A stretch of 64,000 nucleotides of DNA, taken from contig CM039462.1 of the NCBI GenBank assembly GCA_022414725.1, positions 12,303,840 to 12,367,839 of the forward strand. Reading direction: 5' to 3'. The DNA comes from Microglena sp. YARC (taxonomy: Eukaryota; Chlorophyta; Chlorophyceae; Chlamydomonadales; Chlamydomonadaceae). The notes under the pieces are model-generated. The model saw only the letters and a program-made list of their open reading frames with translations. It made no database searches and had not been told where the DNA came from. Every line of letters begins with the position of its first letter. Positions within the stretch are counted from its first letter, which is position 1. A program made the translations under genes and the position numbers. Shown piece after piece: positions 53,497 through 63,890 of this stretch.

Positions 53497-53674
53497 CAGC
53501 ACTGTATACAACTTGTAACAGCCTAAGAGCACCACCTTACGGTGACACCGTGCTGTTTATCCGTAGGCAGGCTGTTGACCAGTCTCGGCATTGTTTTGCT
53601 GAGGCCTGTGCCCAAATTACCTGCTTGCTTAACGTTTAACGGCATGTTTGTTAGTAAGCTTGTTTGTTTGCTGT

Positions 53675-53822
53675 TACAGTCCAGGGGTAGCCAAATAGGC
53701 TAAAGGGACCTGCCCAACCGTGGCATCAGGCGTGGCTACAACGCAAAAAACAACGATGAACTGAACCCCAAACAAACGTTTCCGGCGGGGGGGCTGCGTT
53801 CGTGCTACAGCGGTAATTTACA
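53675..53822 (-). repeat. dispersed repeat family B, copy 5
   Basis: ACAGTCCAGGGGTAGCCAAA to TGCGTTCGTGCTACAGC. Confidence 0.7.
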
Positions 53823-55111
53823 TTTGCGACTGATCGCGGATTCATGAAAAAATGGTCGCGGACTTCTGATGCAATTCGCGATTTAATTGGGGATTCGTGG
53901 TATTTTTAATTTGCGGCGTACCGATGTGTGATTACTCGCTCTCAGCACATCTGGCGATCGCTGTGATCTATGGCGTGTCTGCCCGACAGATGTGGCGAGG
54001 CGTATGCGGTTGTCATCAGGGGCCCTGGTTGTCATCGTAGCTCACAGGTGTGGCCAGGGGCTGGGTGTGGCTGACAGCAGGCCTGGCTGACAGTTGGCGT
54101 TCGGAAAATTGTCGGAAAACAAGTTAGGGCGATCCAGCTTGCATTTGTTTGATAATCCAACTTGCAGTGATCGAATGGGGGATATCAAATTAGTTGGCGA
54201 TTGGCGAGTATACAAAAATAGGTGTCGGGCCGTGTCGGGAGAAATTCACCGAGACAGACGTGGTCACACATTCTAGCGCGAGCGCGAGCGGCGAGCGGAA
54301 AGGGTGGAAGAGTGACCAAAATGTGCGTGGCGGAGCTGATAAAATGTGCGTGGCTGTTCTTTGACGAACGGATTAGTTTATCACCTGCTCACGAGGCCAC
54401 ATTTTCATTGCATTTCAAAGAACACACATAAGCGAAGTCTATAGCGCAAAACATATTGCGCAGTCGAACTGCAAACTCAACGACAGAAACTAGCTAACCT
54501 CGTTCCCACTAACTCAGCTCTAGCCAACCACCCAAGCTTCTCCCAGCGTGCTCCATATTCACAGGTACAGCCTTGGCCTAGCCAACTTCTCGCATCCATG
54601 TTCCACGCTCTTTCCTAAATGGTGTGCTTTCACTGACCGCGCCCGCGGGGGCACGCAGCTACTTCGCAGCCCGGTCCTCGTACACTCCCCAACCCCCCTC
54701 TCTATCCACCTTACACTCCCATCACCACCCCCCTGAATAATTATGGTTTGTATTCCCTTTGAAAGAAGGCCTTCCATAGCATTTGAAAGAACCCGAGGCG
54801 AAACTTCCGGAAGTCTGGATTTGTTTTCTGTCTCTATTTCTGTTTTCTTGGGGCGCCCGATATCTCGTCAGCTTCCCGACTCCAACACGACCCCTGCCAC
54901 CTTCACCAATCTGTCGCACCATCCATCCTCCCAACTTCCTCACCGCTGCGTTGCGCCCCCTAATTATGCGCTCGTTGCTTACATACTTAAGCAACCTGTA
55001 GTGGTCACAAGTTCTGATAACCGGCTGATAACCGGCTTCTTGTTGCAGAATAACACACGTCTTCCTGGTTCAGCTTCTCAAACAGCCCGAACCCCATTCT
55101 TCGTCTTGCAG
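53823..55111. other. upstream region of kinase gene 1
   Basis: Unique-looking sequence. An ATG at 54743 is in frame with exon 1 and open, giving an alternative start 123 codons upstream, but that extension is low in motif content. No TATA-like element stands out. Confidence 0.35.
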
Positions 55112-55198
55112 ATGACGACTTACTCCACCAGCGCCGACATGGCTTCTTCTTTCCACCTCGAGGGCGCAAGCAGCGACTGTGTTTCCCTTTCTCACTGG
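55112..55198 (+). CDS. protein kinase gene 1, exon 1
   Basis: 29 codons from ATG (MTTYSTSADMASSFHLEG ... SHW) to the donor TGG|GTAAGT. Phase 0 joins exon 55430-56695, where the reading continues APAKDLVAVAEAAVFKQ. The start at 55112 is preferred because it is the first ATG of the final compact N-terminus. An in-frame ATG at 54743 is the alternative. No signal peptide is visible. Confidence 0.65.
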
Positions 55199-55429
55199 GT
55201 AAGTTGACTGCCCTGGGGTCTAGAATGTGGTTAGTTGCTCTGTCTTTGGCCCTGGGGAAACAAGTTGTTTCACACAACAAGCTAAATGGGTAATAAAATG
55301 TGCTTGCAATGATGTGTGCGTGTGGGTGGGTGGGGGGCGTGGGTGTGCGAATGTGGGTGCATGTGAAAGGTCCAGCCTACCGGGAAACTTGAAGCCTAAC
55401 AGCCCCCCCCCCCCCCCCCCCATACTCAG

Positions 55430-56695
55430 GCCCCTGCCAAAGACTTGGTAGCCGTTGCTGAAGCAGCAGTCTTCAAGCAGATGCAGGGCACAGTCAGCAA
55501 GCATTTGCATGCATGGGACGCTGGCATGATCAACACACTCCGCCCTATGTCATTGGAGGATCAGCCAGAGGCCTCCACCTCTGGCTCAGATTTGGGCAAA
55601 GGTCGCTTTGGCGCCGTATCAGTAGGTAGATTTGGAACCGACGAGTTTGCTCTGAAGCGTGGGGACTTTATCCCACTGGACAAGCTTCTAGGCAGCTCCT
55701 TCGCACTAGAGGTGGTGACGGCAGTTGCAGCCAGGCACCCGAACATAGTCCATACCCTTGGCTGGTTCTTGGAAGCTCACGAAGTTGAGGGAGGCGAAAG
55801 AAATGTTCACTTCCGCACTGTCTTGGTTATGGAGAAGTTGGATTGCAGCCTCCAGCAGTATGCTCTTTCACACAAGATGGCTGTCGAGGACTTGGCTGTG
55901 GTGCTGATGAAAGTGGTTGAAGCTGTGTCGCATATGGCAGCAATGGGCATGGTGCATAGTGATATCAAGACAGACAATATTCTGTTGAGCCATGCAGAGA
56001 GTAGCTCGGATGTTGCTGGTGCTGCTCCCACCCTAACCCAGGTGAAGCTGTGTGACTTTGGCATGGCTGGCTTTGTGGACCCCTCCACAGGTACAATGAA
56101 GAAGAGAGGAGGCAGCGAGTGGTTCCTGGCTGAAGACGAGTCGGAACTGGTTCCCTTCGCCACTGATATTTTTGGAGTTGGACGAGTGGGCCTTGATGTG
56201 TTGGATGAGAGGATGTTCAAGGTACTGAACCGTGCTCTGATGTCGAACCTCAAGAGCCGCCCCCGTCGTAGGGATCTTATGGACCTGTCTGAGATGATGC
56301 AGCCAGATAGGTTGGACCGAAGGCCCAAGGTGCAGTCAGTGCTAACAGAACTCAAAGCGTTCTTGAAGAAGTGCCCCTGCCCCACCGCCTGTGGGTTCAA
56401 CCCCGATGAGCTGGAGGAGAGTGTAGCTGTAGTGGAACCCACCGCAGCTGCGGCGCCTGAGTCCCGGGTCCCCCTTAGCGAGAGGAGGAGGATGTCTATC
56501 AGCATCAGTACCTCGTGCTTGCATGGACTTTCGGCGGAGGCGTCGGCAGAGGAGGAGCTCAGCGATGTGCCTGATAACGCTGTGGATGCCAGCCCCAGGT
56601 CTAATGACCAGTCACCCTTGGCCTCCTGCAGGTCTTTGTCTTCACCATTCCTCTTCAAACTGGTCGCTGTACAAGGGGCGCTCAAGTTTCTCTGA
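55430..56695 (+). CDS. protein kinase gene 1, exon 2 (catalytic domain)
   Basis: 421 codons after acceptor CATACTCAG; total protein about 450 residues. The Gly-rich loop is LGKGRFGAVSVG (about residue 82) and the ATP-anchoring Lys is in FALKRGD. A helix-C region ALEVVTAVAARHPNIV follows, then the catalytic loop HSDIKTDN (about 204; Asp and Asn kept, Arg of HRD replaced by Ser), DFG in LCDFGMAG (about 238), GGSEWFLAED where APE is expected, and DIFGVG for the F-helix Asp. All ATP and Mg ligands are present, so it is probably active; the loss of the HRD Arg suggests it does not need activation-loop phosphorylation. The tail after about residue 340 is disordered and Ser-rich. It is a paralogue of the gene at 59934 onward. 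Pathway unknown. Confidence 0.85.
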   Translation, partial: APAKDLVAVAEAAVFKQMQGTVSKHLHAWDAGMINTLRPMSLEDQPEASTSGSDLGKGRFGAVSVGRFGTDEFALKRGDFIPLDKLLGSSFALEVVTAVAARHPNIVHTLGWFLEAHEVEGGERNVHFRTVLVMEKLDCSLQQYALSHKMAVEDLAVVLMKVVEAVSHMAAMGMVHSDIKTDNILLSHAESSSDVAGAAPTLTQVKLCDFGMAGFVDPSTGTMKKRGGSEWFLAEDESELVPFATDIFGVGRVGLDVLDERMFKVLNRALMSNLKSRPRRRDLMDLSEMMQPDRLDRRPKVQSVLTELKAFLKKCPCPTACGFNPDELEESVAVVEPTAAAAPESRVPLSERRRMSISISTSCLHGLSAEASAEEELSDVPDNAVDASPRSNDQSPLASCRSLSSPFLFKLVAVQGALKFL

Positions 56696-56834
56696 AGCAG
56701 CACCCCTTTGATGTGCATTGGCCTTCTCGACCTCATGATTGACCTACATCTATGAGTGACAGTATAACTTGGAATAGTGCCATGTGGCAGTGCGACCTGA
56801 TCTCCGAAACTTCTTTACCGAGTCAGACATTTCA

Positions 56835-57000
56835 TTGTATTGTCCCTTGTAGTTAACTTGTTTTTAAAAGGCCTTGTGGTGTCTGGTTCTCCTGTTCATG
56901 AGGGGCTGTGTGCAGTGCGTTGTCCCTTGTAGTTAACTTGTTTTTAAGTGCCCTAGTGGTGTCTGGTTGTGATCCTGTTTATGAGGGCTTGTGTGCAGTG
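56835..57000 (+). repeat. tandem duplication in the kinase 1 3' region
   Basis: TTGTCCCTTGTAGTTAACTT ... GGTGTCTGGTT occurs twice about 78 bp apart, 150-300 bp after the stop. It probably lies in the 3' UTR. Confidence 0.7.
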
Positions 57001-57159
57001 TGCAGTAAGATTGCTGACGTTCATACATTACATTGTCTTAAGCAGGTCAGTGTTGACCCAAGACAAGTCCATCTGGGGGGGTCTTCCAACCGTCCTCATG
57101 AGATAAATAGAGTGCAGAAAATATAAAAAACTCAACAGAGTGCTCTTGGCCGAGATACA

Positions 57160-57290
57160 CTGTGTCGTGGTTAGGTTGTGGAGTGTGTTCTGGTTAGGTT
57201 GTGGAGTTGTGTGTTCTGGTTAGGTTGTATTGTGTGTTTTGGTTAGGTTGTGGAGTTGTTTGTTCTGGTCAGGTTGTGGAGAGAGGGCGA
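57160..57290. repeat. minisatellite of GTTCTGGTTAGGTTGTGGAG
   Basis: Four to five units. Confidence 0.8.
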
Positions 57291-57299
57291 GAAACCTGT

Positions 57300-59580
57300 T
57301 TCTGCCACAACATTATATATAGTAGTGTGATAGCTTTTTCTGCCACAACCAGATAGACTCTAGTATTGGCGGAGAATGTTCGGTGTGTATTAGCGTAGGT
57401 TTCCTGTTGTTTAGTGGTTAGCACACCAGAGGTATGGGTATCAAATCACTACTTCTCTTTTGGAGATGTTTGAAGATATGGAGGTCTGCTTCTCGATTAC
57501 TGTAGCTCATTCATTTCATAGTAATGTTGCGCACAACTAAAATTGTGTATCTAGACGCTATTCATCCTGTCACTTGGTTGCGTGTTGCCAGCCTTCCAAC
57601 CTATTTACTCTCTTGTATCATTAGTTATTAATGTAACGATGTAACAATTGATTCTGACGTCACTCTCCAACCTTGCCAAGCTACCTTACGTCCGTATACC
57701 TCCTTGCCTCCGCCTACACAAACCTCGCTTATCTACTCATCTGTCAAGTTTTTTGTGGTAACTTTGACTATCCCTACAAATCTATGGTAGCCGTAAATTC
57801 AACTGATTACGGATGCCAGGTGAGGGGTTGTGGTGAAAGTCACGATTGGCATGAGGCCTACTGGCCTGGCATGCTTCCAGCGGCCGCTCACTACGTGTAT
57901 GAGCAGACCAGTTGCGCTGCGCTAGGTATGTATGTGAGTACGAATGTCTCCACCTTTCTGGATGAATCATTGATGGTGCTGGTTAACTGGTTTGTGTACA
58001 GGGTCCCACTTCCTGGGGTGAAAATCCTTTCAATGTATAGAAAAAAAGGTCTTGACCCGTGCCCCTTGCTAAGTCTAAGTCTGACAAGAGACCACCTCAA
58101 GCCCTGCATGATTTTGGAAGGAAGCTACAACGCTTTTAGGCATGTATCATCAATTTTTGGAGTGTGAGAAATTTCACCCAACGAGATAAAACAAATGAAC
58201 AATGGATCCCTCAACTGGAATTCGGTTATATGGCTCCAGCTTGTTGAGGTCTTTGACAGATAATACATTTTCAAGATTCCCCAACCCGAACCACGTAGCA
58301 CGAAGAAAAGAAGGAAACTAAGATAGAAAGACGAGGCCAGGAGGACAGTAGTCACAGTACGTGGTAGAATCGTATACGGCCATTGTTGAAATGTTGAGCC
58401 AAGACAAGCCTGCTCCAAATATCTGGAGGGAGGGGGGAGTCAAGGGGATTAATGGGTCTTGCATGCGTCTTGGATAGGTCTTCAAAATGTCTCGATCTCC
58501 CAATCTCACACCATACGGTGGAATCTAGGAAATCTGCTCCGAGCTGAGAACAAGCTTCGGATTGTGGCAGGATTCTTGTTGGGTATTCTCGTATTGTCAT
58601 CGTGCATTGGCGGCGCAAGTGCCGGCCTTGCGCCCGTAGGCGCCTGTAGGATTCGAAACGTTTCGGCATGGGGCCTGGTTTCGGCATTTCCTACAAACCG
58701 TTCCTCCGGATAACGGCTTCTTCGGAAAGGACTGACCCAACCAACCGACCAACGCATTTCCGTCTTCCGGTGCGACCAGGCTATTCCTTTGTCATTTATC
58801 CACAGCTTCATGCCTTGCCCATCGACTCCTCTCCTGCGGGGCATCCCCACCTCCGGAACACAGCAACAAATGAATATGATGGCCGATGTTGCGTAACCAT
58901 CTGGTGATCGGTTTTTGCAGTTTCTGGTCCGCTTCCTCGGCCTCTCATCTGTTGACAAATCCTAGATGTAGAAATGCTCCTCCCGAAACCAATCTTCACT
59001 TAAAAAACTTCGACTATGCTCCTCATTACCAAAAAATCTCTCAAGCAGCAACCCTCTCCAGGGATTCTTCCAGACTTCAATTCACGGATTCACAAAGTCC
59101 ATCGTCTTCTGTTGGCGGATTGGCGACCTTGGATAGACAGAATACCCAAGCGCAATATTCAGTTGGAGAATAGTAAGTAGAAAGCAGCGATAAGCTTTCG
59201 TCAAATGTAACGTTCCGGCCATACTTATCCATCCCATAGACGGATGCCATATATATCAATTTCATTAAGGGCCGAAAGGGTGGGCCGACTTGAATTGCCT
59301 ACATTGCCAATTCAAGTGGCGAGTGGGAAAATCGAGCCGCGGCAGCAGCTGCTACTGTGCGCTCTCAACGCGCCTAATAATACATTGTTCATGCGCGCAG
59401 AATGAAGCTCCAGGAGGATTTTCACTCTCCCCACCTTCCTGGCGACAGCCCCACGCCAACCGACTTGGTAGGTTGAAAGCACTGCGGAATTCAAAACCCT
59501 CCGTGGATATTTCGTTTGCTGCATTAGCCGATGGACGTTCCTCAAGGGTAGAGCGTGTATCAGTAATCCAGAGCTCGATG
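57300..59580. other. region between the two kinases without a supported gene
   Basis: A 164-codon plus frame at 57673-58167 includes the short dispersed motif GGGTGAAAATCCTTTCA, and frames of 100-150 codons exist on the minus strand at 58352-58958. None shows family motifs or convincing splice sites. A first exon of kinase gene 2 may hide here, but no donor gave the required phase 0. Confidence 0.3.
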
Positions 59581-59581
59581 C

Positions 59582-59935
59582 CCCCCCAACCAACCAACCA
59601 ACCAACCAACCAACCAACCAACCAACCAACCAACCAACCAACCCAACCCAACCAACCAACCAACCAACCCAACTGAACCTGACCCCACCCTAAATCCCAC
59701 CCCCACCACATCCAATTGCCCCCCAAAACACATGAGATCCCCCATCTTTATTTCCCGGAGCCCTCTCCTGTCCACCTCACCCCACCCCACCCCCAGTCCC
59801 CTGCCCCACCCCCACCCCCACCCCCACCCAAACCCAAATCCAAACCCAAACAAAAATCCAAACACAAACACAAACACAAACACAAACACAAACACAAACA
59901 CCCACCCAAACACAAACACCCACCCTCCAATCCAT
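59582..59935. repeat. (CCAA)n and (CACAAA)n simple repeats
   Basis: About 20 CCAA units (59585-59668), then CCACCCC and ACAAACACAAAC units directly upstream of the kinase 2 acceptor. Confidence 0.9.
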
Positions 59936-59954
59936 GTATGTCTTGCCCACACAG

Positions 59955-60221
59955 GAGACACTCCAATCGGCTGAGGCTGAGCTTTGGCACCACCTGGTGT
60001 CAGAGGCAACAACCACATTCCCCACCTTCTGCACCCGATCCCACCACGTACTCCTCCCCCTGCCCCAAGCGTCGCGCCCTGCTGAGACCACTGATGTTAA
60101 GCTAGGCCGCGGTCGCTTTGGCGTGGTCTTCCAAGGCACCATTGGTGATCAGACAGTGGCCTTCAAGCGGGGCGAGCGCATGAGCCTGGGCGAAATCTTG
60201 AGGAGTACCTTCCCTGCTGAG
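59955..60221 (+). CDS. protein kinase gene 2, first recognised exon
   Basis: 89 codons between acceptor TTGCCCACACAG and donor GAG|GTAAAA. It reads ETLQSAEAELWHHLVSEA, then the Gly-rich loop LGRGRFGVVFQG and TVAFKRGERMSLGEIL with the ATP Lys. It aligns with kinase 1 from its AVAEAAVFKQ helix to SSFALE. The frame also stays open through the acceptor to an ATG at 59934 (MYVLPTQ), so either an upstream exon exists or translation begins there without it. Donor phase 0 fits exon 62097-62227. Confidence 0.8.
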
Positions 60222-60229
60222 GTAAAAGA

Positions 60230-60340
60230 CTAAGAGGAGCCTGGGACCTTGGCTTTTGTTTTGGAGGAGCCCCCCTTCTGGGAAGCGGGAGCCCCCAGTG
60301 TTACCCATTTGTCCGTTCGACCGACCGACCGCATTCAGGT
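60230..60340 (-). repeat. repeat family H, reverse partial copy
   Basis: GGAGGAGCCCCCCTTCTGGG, AGCGGGAGCCCCC and ACCCATTTGTCCG match the complement of the family's 3' half. Confidence 0.6.
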
Positions 60341-60344
60341 GCTC

Positions 60345-60427
60345 GAGGTTGTGCCAGGTTTGGCCCAATAGCCAGTCAGGGGAGCTGCCTAGGAGCTTGC
60401 TGCTCATAGCTGAAAAGAAAAACACTG
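60345..60427. mobile_element. CACTG-family MITE, partial copy
   Basis: GGGGAGCTGCCTAGGAGCTT and GCTGAAAAGAAAAACACTG; only the right half. Confidence 0.6.
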
Positions 60428-60600
60428 GGTATTAAGGTAGCTTTGTCTTACGGCGGTAGGGGACGGGCTGCTACTTTATCTGGACAGTGCTACCATGGCG
60501 CTTGACAGCAACCGCGAACTAAAGTGCACCCGTACGGATTCGAACCCCACACCTCCTAAAATCAACGAGCTCTACCATTGAGCCATTCGTCGAAACGAGA
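60428..60600 (-). mobile_element. tRNA-derived SINE, copy S6
   Basis: Body GGTATTAAGGTAGC ... CTACCATGGCGCTTGACAGC and, on the minus strand, a tRNA-like head with ATGGCTCAATGGTAGAGC and GGGGTTCGAATCC. The anticodon arm is degenerate. It lies in intron 1 of kinase 2. Confidence 0.7.
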
Positions 60601-60630
60601 TTATGATGCCTGCATGTATACATGTTGTTT

Positions 60631-60768
60631 CTGTCCAGGCGAAGGCCAAATAGGCGAAAGAGACTTGCCCAACCGTGACAAGAGGGGCTTAAAACGAAAA
60701 AGGACTGATGAACTCAACCTCAAACAATCGATTTACCAATGGGGTCCTTGAGTTCGTGCTACTATAAA
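60631..60768 (-). repeat. dispersed repeat family B, copy 6
   Basis: CTGTCCAGGCGAAGGCCAAA ... CTCAAACAATCGATTTACCA ... GAGTTCGTGCTACTATA. Confidence 0.65.
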
Positions 60769-60769
60769 C

Positions 60770-61298
60770 GCTGGAGGCTGATGATGCCTGCAAGTGGCAA
60801 AAATGAGGGTTAGGAGGGGTTCCAGCCATTAGAGGAGGGCCTAGTGTTGGAGTAGGACTCCCTAGATTAGGATACATGCCACACACACACTGATTCCCCC
60901 CCCCCCACCCCCCCACCCCACCCCCCCACCCCACACCCACACCCACACCCCTGCACACACACACACTCATGGTACTTAGAACACTCAAGGCTGCTGATGC
61001 CTGCAAGTGGCAAAATGAGGGTTAGGAGGGGTTCCAGCCATCAGAGGAGGGCCTAGTGTTGGAGTAGGGCTCCCTAGATTAAGATACATGCCACAGACAC
61101 ACTGATTCCCCCCCCCCCACCACCACCCACCACACAAACACACCCACACCCACACACACTCATGCTACTTAGAACACTCAAGGCTGCTGATGCCTGCAAG
61201 TGGCAAAATGAGGGTTAGGAGGGGTTCCAGCCATCAGAGGAGGGCCTAGTGCTGGACTAGGACTCCCTAGATTAGGATTCATGCCACACACACACTGA

Positions 61299-61343
<45 letters not shown>

Positions 61344-61400
61344 ACACACACATGCTACTTAGAAAACTCGAGGCTCGTGATGCCTGCAAGTGCCAAACTA
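60770..61400. repeat. 190-210-bp tandem repeat, three units plus a partial
   Basis: GCTGATGATGCCTGCAAGTG ... GGAGGGCCTAGTGTTGG ... ACACACTGATTCCCCC. The C run grows from about 8 to about 46 bases in the third unit. Confidence 0.85.
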
Positions 61401-61629
61401 GTCACCTCCAGTGTTTTTCCCAAGCACGATTAATCGTGCTCTCACAATTATTGATGTTTATTCGCAATATGGCCCATCGTTTTCTCAGGACTGGGTATTG
61501 TTTTTGAGCTCGCAAAACGTTGGCCTGGGCATCACTGGTCAACTCTCATCCAATCCACTTTAAATTTCTTCCCTCTAGTTTAATTTTGTGCCAGTTGTGG
61601 ATCGGGATAAGTTTGACCTTTTTCCTACC

Positions 61630-61935
61630 CACACACCCACGCACCCACACACCACACCACACCACACCTACCCACCCACCCACCCACACCCCACCCACAT
61701 ACCACACCACACCACACCACACCACACCACACCACACCACACCACACCACACCACACCACACCACACCACACCACACCACACCACACCACACCACACCAC
61801 ACCACCACACCTACCCCCCCCCCCCCCAACACCCCCCCCCCCCCCAACACCCCAACACCCCCCCCAACACACACACACACCCAACACACACCCAACACAC
61901 ACGCACCCAACACCCACCCATCCCACCCCACCCAC
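61630..61935. repeat. (ACACC)n microsatellite and C/A-rich flanks
   Basis: More than 20 ACACC units (about 61690-61805), then CCCCCAACACCC-type sequence. The long frames on both strands are repeat artefacts. Confidence 0.95.
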
Positions 61936-61950
61936 ACCCCTCTGACCCAC

Positions 61951-61995
61951 ATCCCCATTGTTTACGCTGCAGTATGTAATCTCAGTGGCCTGTGC
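61951..61995 (+). pseudogene. duplicated acceptor and exon start (decoy) of kinase 2
   Basis: ATTGTTTACGCTGCAG|TATGTAATC... repeats the last intron bases and first 25 or so exon bases of 62097-62227, 124 bp upstream. Use of this site would shift the frame. Confidence 0.75.
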
Positions 61996-62096
61996 CCCTC
62001 ACCCACCCACCCACCCCCACCCACCCCACACACCCCCACCCACCCCACACACACCACACCACACTGACCCATATCCCCATTGTTTACACTGCGCAG

Positions 62097-62227
62097 TATG
62101 TAATCTCAGTGGCCTGTGCCCACCCCAACCTGGTATGCTCCCTGGGCTGGTTCCTGGAGGCCAGCAGGACAGACTTAGGCAGTACTGTGTACAACATTGT
62201 GTTGGTGATAGAGAAGATGGAATGCAG
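62097..62227 (+). CDS. protein kinase gene 2, second recognised exon
   Basis: 131 nt after acceptor TACACTGCGCAG, ending AATGCAG|GTAGGA in phase 2. It reads YVISVACAHPNLVCSLGWF, then LEASRTDLGS and NIVLVIEKMEC. It aligns residue for residue with kinase 1 (VVTAVAARHPNIVHTLGWF ... TVLVMEKLDC) and supplies the helix-C end and the hinge region. The splice joins PAE-YVI, matching ALE-VVT in kinase 1. Confidence 0.85.
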
Positions 62228-62585
62228 GTAGGATGGTTTAGGGTTTAGGGTTTTGTTCAACACTGTGTTGTGGTGACGGAGAAGATAGAATGCTGGTAGG
62301 AGGGTTTAGGGTTTAGGGTTTTGTTCAACACTGTGTTGTGGTGACAGAGAAGATGGAATGCAGGTAGGAGGGTTTAGGGTTTAGGGTTTTGTTCAACACT
62401 GTGTTGGTGATGGAGAAGATGGATTGCATGTAGGAGGGTTTAGGTTTTAAGGTTTAGGGTTTTGTTCAACACAGTGTTGGTGATGGACAAGATGGAATGC
62501 AGGTAGGAGGGTTTAGGGTTTAAGGTTTAGGGTTTTGTTCAACACTGTTGGTGATGGAGAAGCTGAAATGCAGGTAGGACATCTG
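62175..62585 (+). repeat. tandem array of the kinase 2 exon end plus donor
   Basis: The exon's last 35 or so bases (ACAACATTGTGTTGGTGATA-like, GAGAAGATGGAATGCAG) with donor GTAGGA and GGTTTAGGGTTTAGGGTTTT recur about five times downstream of the true donor, each with small changes. Confidence 0.85.
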
Positions 62586-62589
62586 GATG

Positions 62590-63495
62590 CAAGTGGGGTG
62601 GAATGAGATGGCTGGCTGGGCTGGCTTAGGGTCGGCTGGAGGGTCGGCTGAGCTAGGCTGGGCCGGCTATGGGGTAGGCTATGGGGTGGGGTGGGCTAGG
62701 TTGGGCTAGGCTGGGCTGGCTTGGGGTAGGCTGGGCAAGTCTGGGCTGTGGGGTGGGTTGGGCTAGTCTGGGCTGGGAAGTGGGCTGGGGGATGGCATGA
62801 AATGGCTGGCTGGGCTGGCCCGGGGGTAGGCTGGGCTAGTCTGGGCTAAGGGGTGGGTTGGGTTAGGATAGGCTATGGGGTGGGTTGGGCTAGTCTGGGC
62901 TGGGAGGTGGGCTGGGGGGTAGCATGAGATGGATGGCTGGGCTAGGCTGGGCTGGGGGGTGGGTTGGGCTAGGCTGGGCTGGGGGGCGGGCTGGGGGGTA
63001 GCATGAGATGGCTGGCTGGGCTGGCCTTCGGGTAGGCTGGGCTAGGCTGGGCTGGGGTTGGGGTTGGGCTAGGCTGGGCTGTGGGGCGGGCTGGGGGGTA
63101 GCATGAGATGGCTGGCTGGGCTGGCCTTCGGGTAGGCTGGGCTAGGCTGGGCTGGGGGGTGGGTTGGGCTAGGCTGGGCTGGGGGGCGGGCTGGGGGGTA
63201 GCATGAGATGGCTGGCTGGGCTGGCCTTGGGGTAGGCTGGGCTGGGGGGTGGGTTGGGCTAGGCTGGGCTGGGGGGCGGGCTGGGGGGTAGCATGAGATG
63301 GCTGGCTGGGCTGGCCATCGGGTAGGCTGGGCTAGGCTGGGCTGGGGGGTGGGTTGGGCTAGGCTGGGCTGGGGGGTTGGCTGGGGGGTAGCATGAGATG
63401 GCTGGCTGGACTGGCCTTGGGGTAATCTGGTCTGGGGGGTGGGCTTGGCTAGGCTGGGCTGGGGGTTGGGGTTGGCTAGACTGGTCTGGAGGGTT
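62590..63495. repeat. GGCTGGGCTAGGCTGG-type minisatellite
   Basis: Higher-order units of about 105-120 bp containing GGGTAGCATGAGATGGCTGG. The minus-strand 155-codon frame is a repeat artefact. Confidence 0.9.
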
Positions 63496-63684
63496 GTTGA
63501 GCTGTTGAGCTTTGATGTTGTGCTATTTAGTCTCACATTGCTATTACTTTTGCCGACGCTGCTGCTTTATCGCCTGTACTGCTCTTCATCATGAGTTTTG
63601 CATTACTGTCTTATTTCTGGCATTGCTGCTGTATTTGTCGTGTCTGCTGTTTCTGTTGCTGGTCAGCTGGTTGCTACATACGTA

Positions 63685-63850
63685 ACTTAACGTAATGTAA
63701 TGTAATGTAATGTAATGTAATGTAATGTAATGTAATGTAATGTAATGTAATGTAACGTTACTGTACTGTACTGTACTGTACTGCACTGCACTGTACTGTA
63801 CTGCACTGTACTGTACTGTACTGTACTGTACTGTACTGTACTGTACTGCA
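63685..63850. repeat. (GTAAT)n then (CTGTA)n microsatellites
   Basis: About 13 GTAAT units followed by about 20 CTGTA units, ending 40 bp before the next kinase 2 exon. Confidence 0.95.
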
Positions 63851-63890
63851 ATATTATGTTATCAAGTGTACCACTATCTGCATGTTGCAG

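Noticed and set aside
55807..56736. 309-codon minus frame opposite kinase 1
   Set aside because: Antisense shadow of a clear kinase exon; no motifs of its own.
57673..58167. 164-codon plus frame between the kinases
   Set aside because: Contains a short dispersed motif and lacks recognisable domains; left as unassigned.
60535..60600. Functional minus-strand tRNA gene
   Set aside because: Good D and T arms, but no 5-bp anticodon stem; joined to a SINE body.
61520..62067. Histidine/threonine/proline-rich frames on the plus strand and Cys/Val/Gly-rich frames on the minus strand
   Set aside because: Translations of the ACACC microsatellite.
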